Assembly: GCA_965178525.1 (NCBI GenBank)
Contig: CBCXVS010000196.1
Location: 1 to 15,128 of the forward strand
Reading direction: 5' to 3'
Source: CBCXVS01 sp965178525
GTDB lineage: Bacteria > Tectomicrobia > Entotheonellia > Entotheonellales > Entotheonellaceae
DNA length: 15,128 nucleotides
How positions within the stretch are numbered: position 1 is the first letter of the stretch; each line of letters starts with the position of its first letter. The notes beneath the pieces are model-generated. The model did not search any database. It was not told the origin of the DNA and was given only the letters and a program-made list of their open reading frames with translations. A program made the position numbers and the translations under genes. Of the stretch, positions 14,821 through 15,128 are shown piece by piece.

Positions 14821-15062
14821 TTGACTTCTGGGGCTGAAGTAAATCAATAAATGGACTATATGGCTTCAGTAGGTTGACCGCGCTTTCGACAATTTCGCTA
14901 CATATCGATATCTTGAAATTCAGAGCTTATAGTGAAGCTTCGTTGCGCGACTGTGCCGAGCGTAGTGCTCGCAGGCTACTTCAATCGTTGATATGTGTGT
15001 CGCTGTAGCGATTGAGTCTAGTGTACGTAGCGATCAAGCCGAGGTGAAGGAGGGAGCATTCG
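14821..15062. other. Intergenic region with small inverted and direct repeats
   Basis: I see no gene here. If the TAG at 14818 is ignored, the STAND frame runs only ten more codons to TAA. The stretch holds GAGC-GTAGT-GCTC near 14958-14970, the pair TCAATCG (14981-14987) / CGATTGA (15009-15015), the inner hairpin TCGCT-GT-AGCGA (15000-15011) and a direct repeat GTAGCGAT at 15006 and 15027. These may be regulatory sites for the gene starting at 15063. Confidence 0.35.
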
Positions 15063-15128
15063 GTGATTCTTACGCCTCTGATTTCTGGCGTTGATGCCCT
15101 GCAAACACCTGATGGAAGGTGCCGTTAT
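15063..15128 (+). CDS. Possible start of a gene running off the right edge
   Basis: A GTG at 15063 opens 22 codons (beginning MILTPLISGVDALQTPDGRC) without a stop to the window end. AAGGAGG lies about nine bases ahead, a good ribosome site. Too little is present to name the product. Confidence 0.35.
   Translation, partial: MILTPLISGVDALQTPDGRCRY

Noticed and set aside
1..15128. CRISPR arrays, tRNA or rRNA genes, insertion sequences
   Set aside because: No spaced direct repeats of CRISPR type, no tRNA cloverleaf or TTCRA-type arm, and no transposase or terminal inverted repeats were seen. A low-similarity tRNA could be missed by eye.

Overview
The window comes from a GC-rich, probably Gram-negative bacterium. 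The evidence is a HlyD/EmrA-type periplasmic adaptor, a complete D-Ala-D-Ala ligase and a Mpl-type peptidoglycan-recycling ligase. The lineage cannot be fixed from the sequence. The undecaprenyl diphosphate synthase is of the archaeal/DHDDS-like type, which suggests an unusual phylum rather than a well-studied proteobacterium.

Left part (1-6762, minus strand): six genes read leftward: ddl, ldcA, a cytoplasmic beta-lactamase-like serine hydrolase, mpl, an emrA/hlyD adaptor and purN (cut by the window edge). The first four form a cell-wall module. LdcA trims recycled tetrapeptides to tripeptides, Mpl joins tripeptide to UDP-MurNAc, and Ddl supplies D-Ala-D-Ala. ldcA, the hydrolase and mpl are packed tightly, ending in a GTGA overlap. 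A TATAAT box lies in front of ldcA. mpl carries an in-frame TAG at codon 229.

Middle (6763-10454): a PAPS-dependent sulfotransferase-like gene on the plus strand, broken by two in-frame TAG codons, diverges from ddl and converges on a pncC/cinA-type amidase gene. Further right on the minus strand are uppS and nudC. A heptanucleotide tandem repeat fills part of the uppS-cinA spacer.

Right part (10455-15128): an accessory, conflict-type region. On the minus strand lie a Uma2-family nuclease, a 92-residue candidate immunity protein, and an orphan zincin-like polymorphic toxin domain still attached to what looks like a scrap of an Rhs core. On the plus strand lie a 60-residue BrnA-antitoxin-like protein and a STAND ATPase (nSTAND1-like) with a membrane segment and six near-identical WD40 repeats. 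The ATPase gene has an in-frame TAA at codon 80 and ends by a TAG exactly where a WD40 Trp is expected. A possible new gene starts at the right edge.

The strongest cross-window signal is that three unrelated genes are interrupted only by in-frame stop codons (three TAG, one TAA), with no frameshift. TAG also ends about half of the genes. Decay, consensus error or nonsense suppression could each explain this. TAG ends uppS, ldcA and cinA at normal family lengths, so full reassignment is unlikely.
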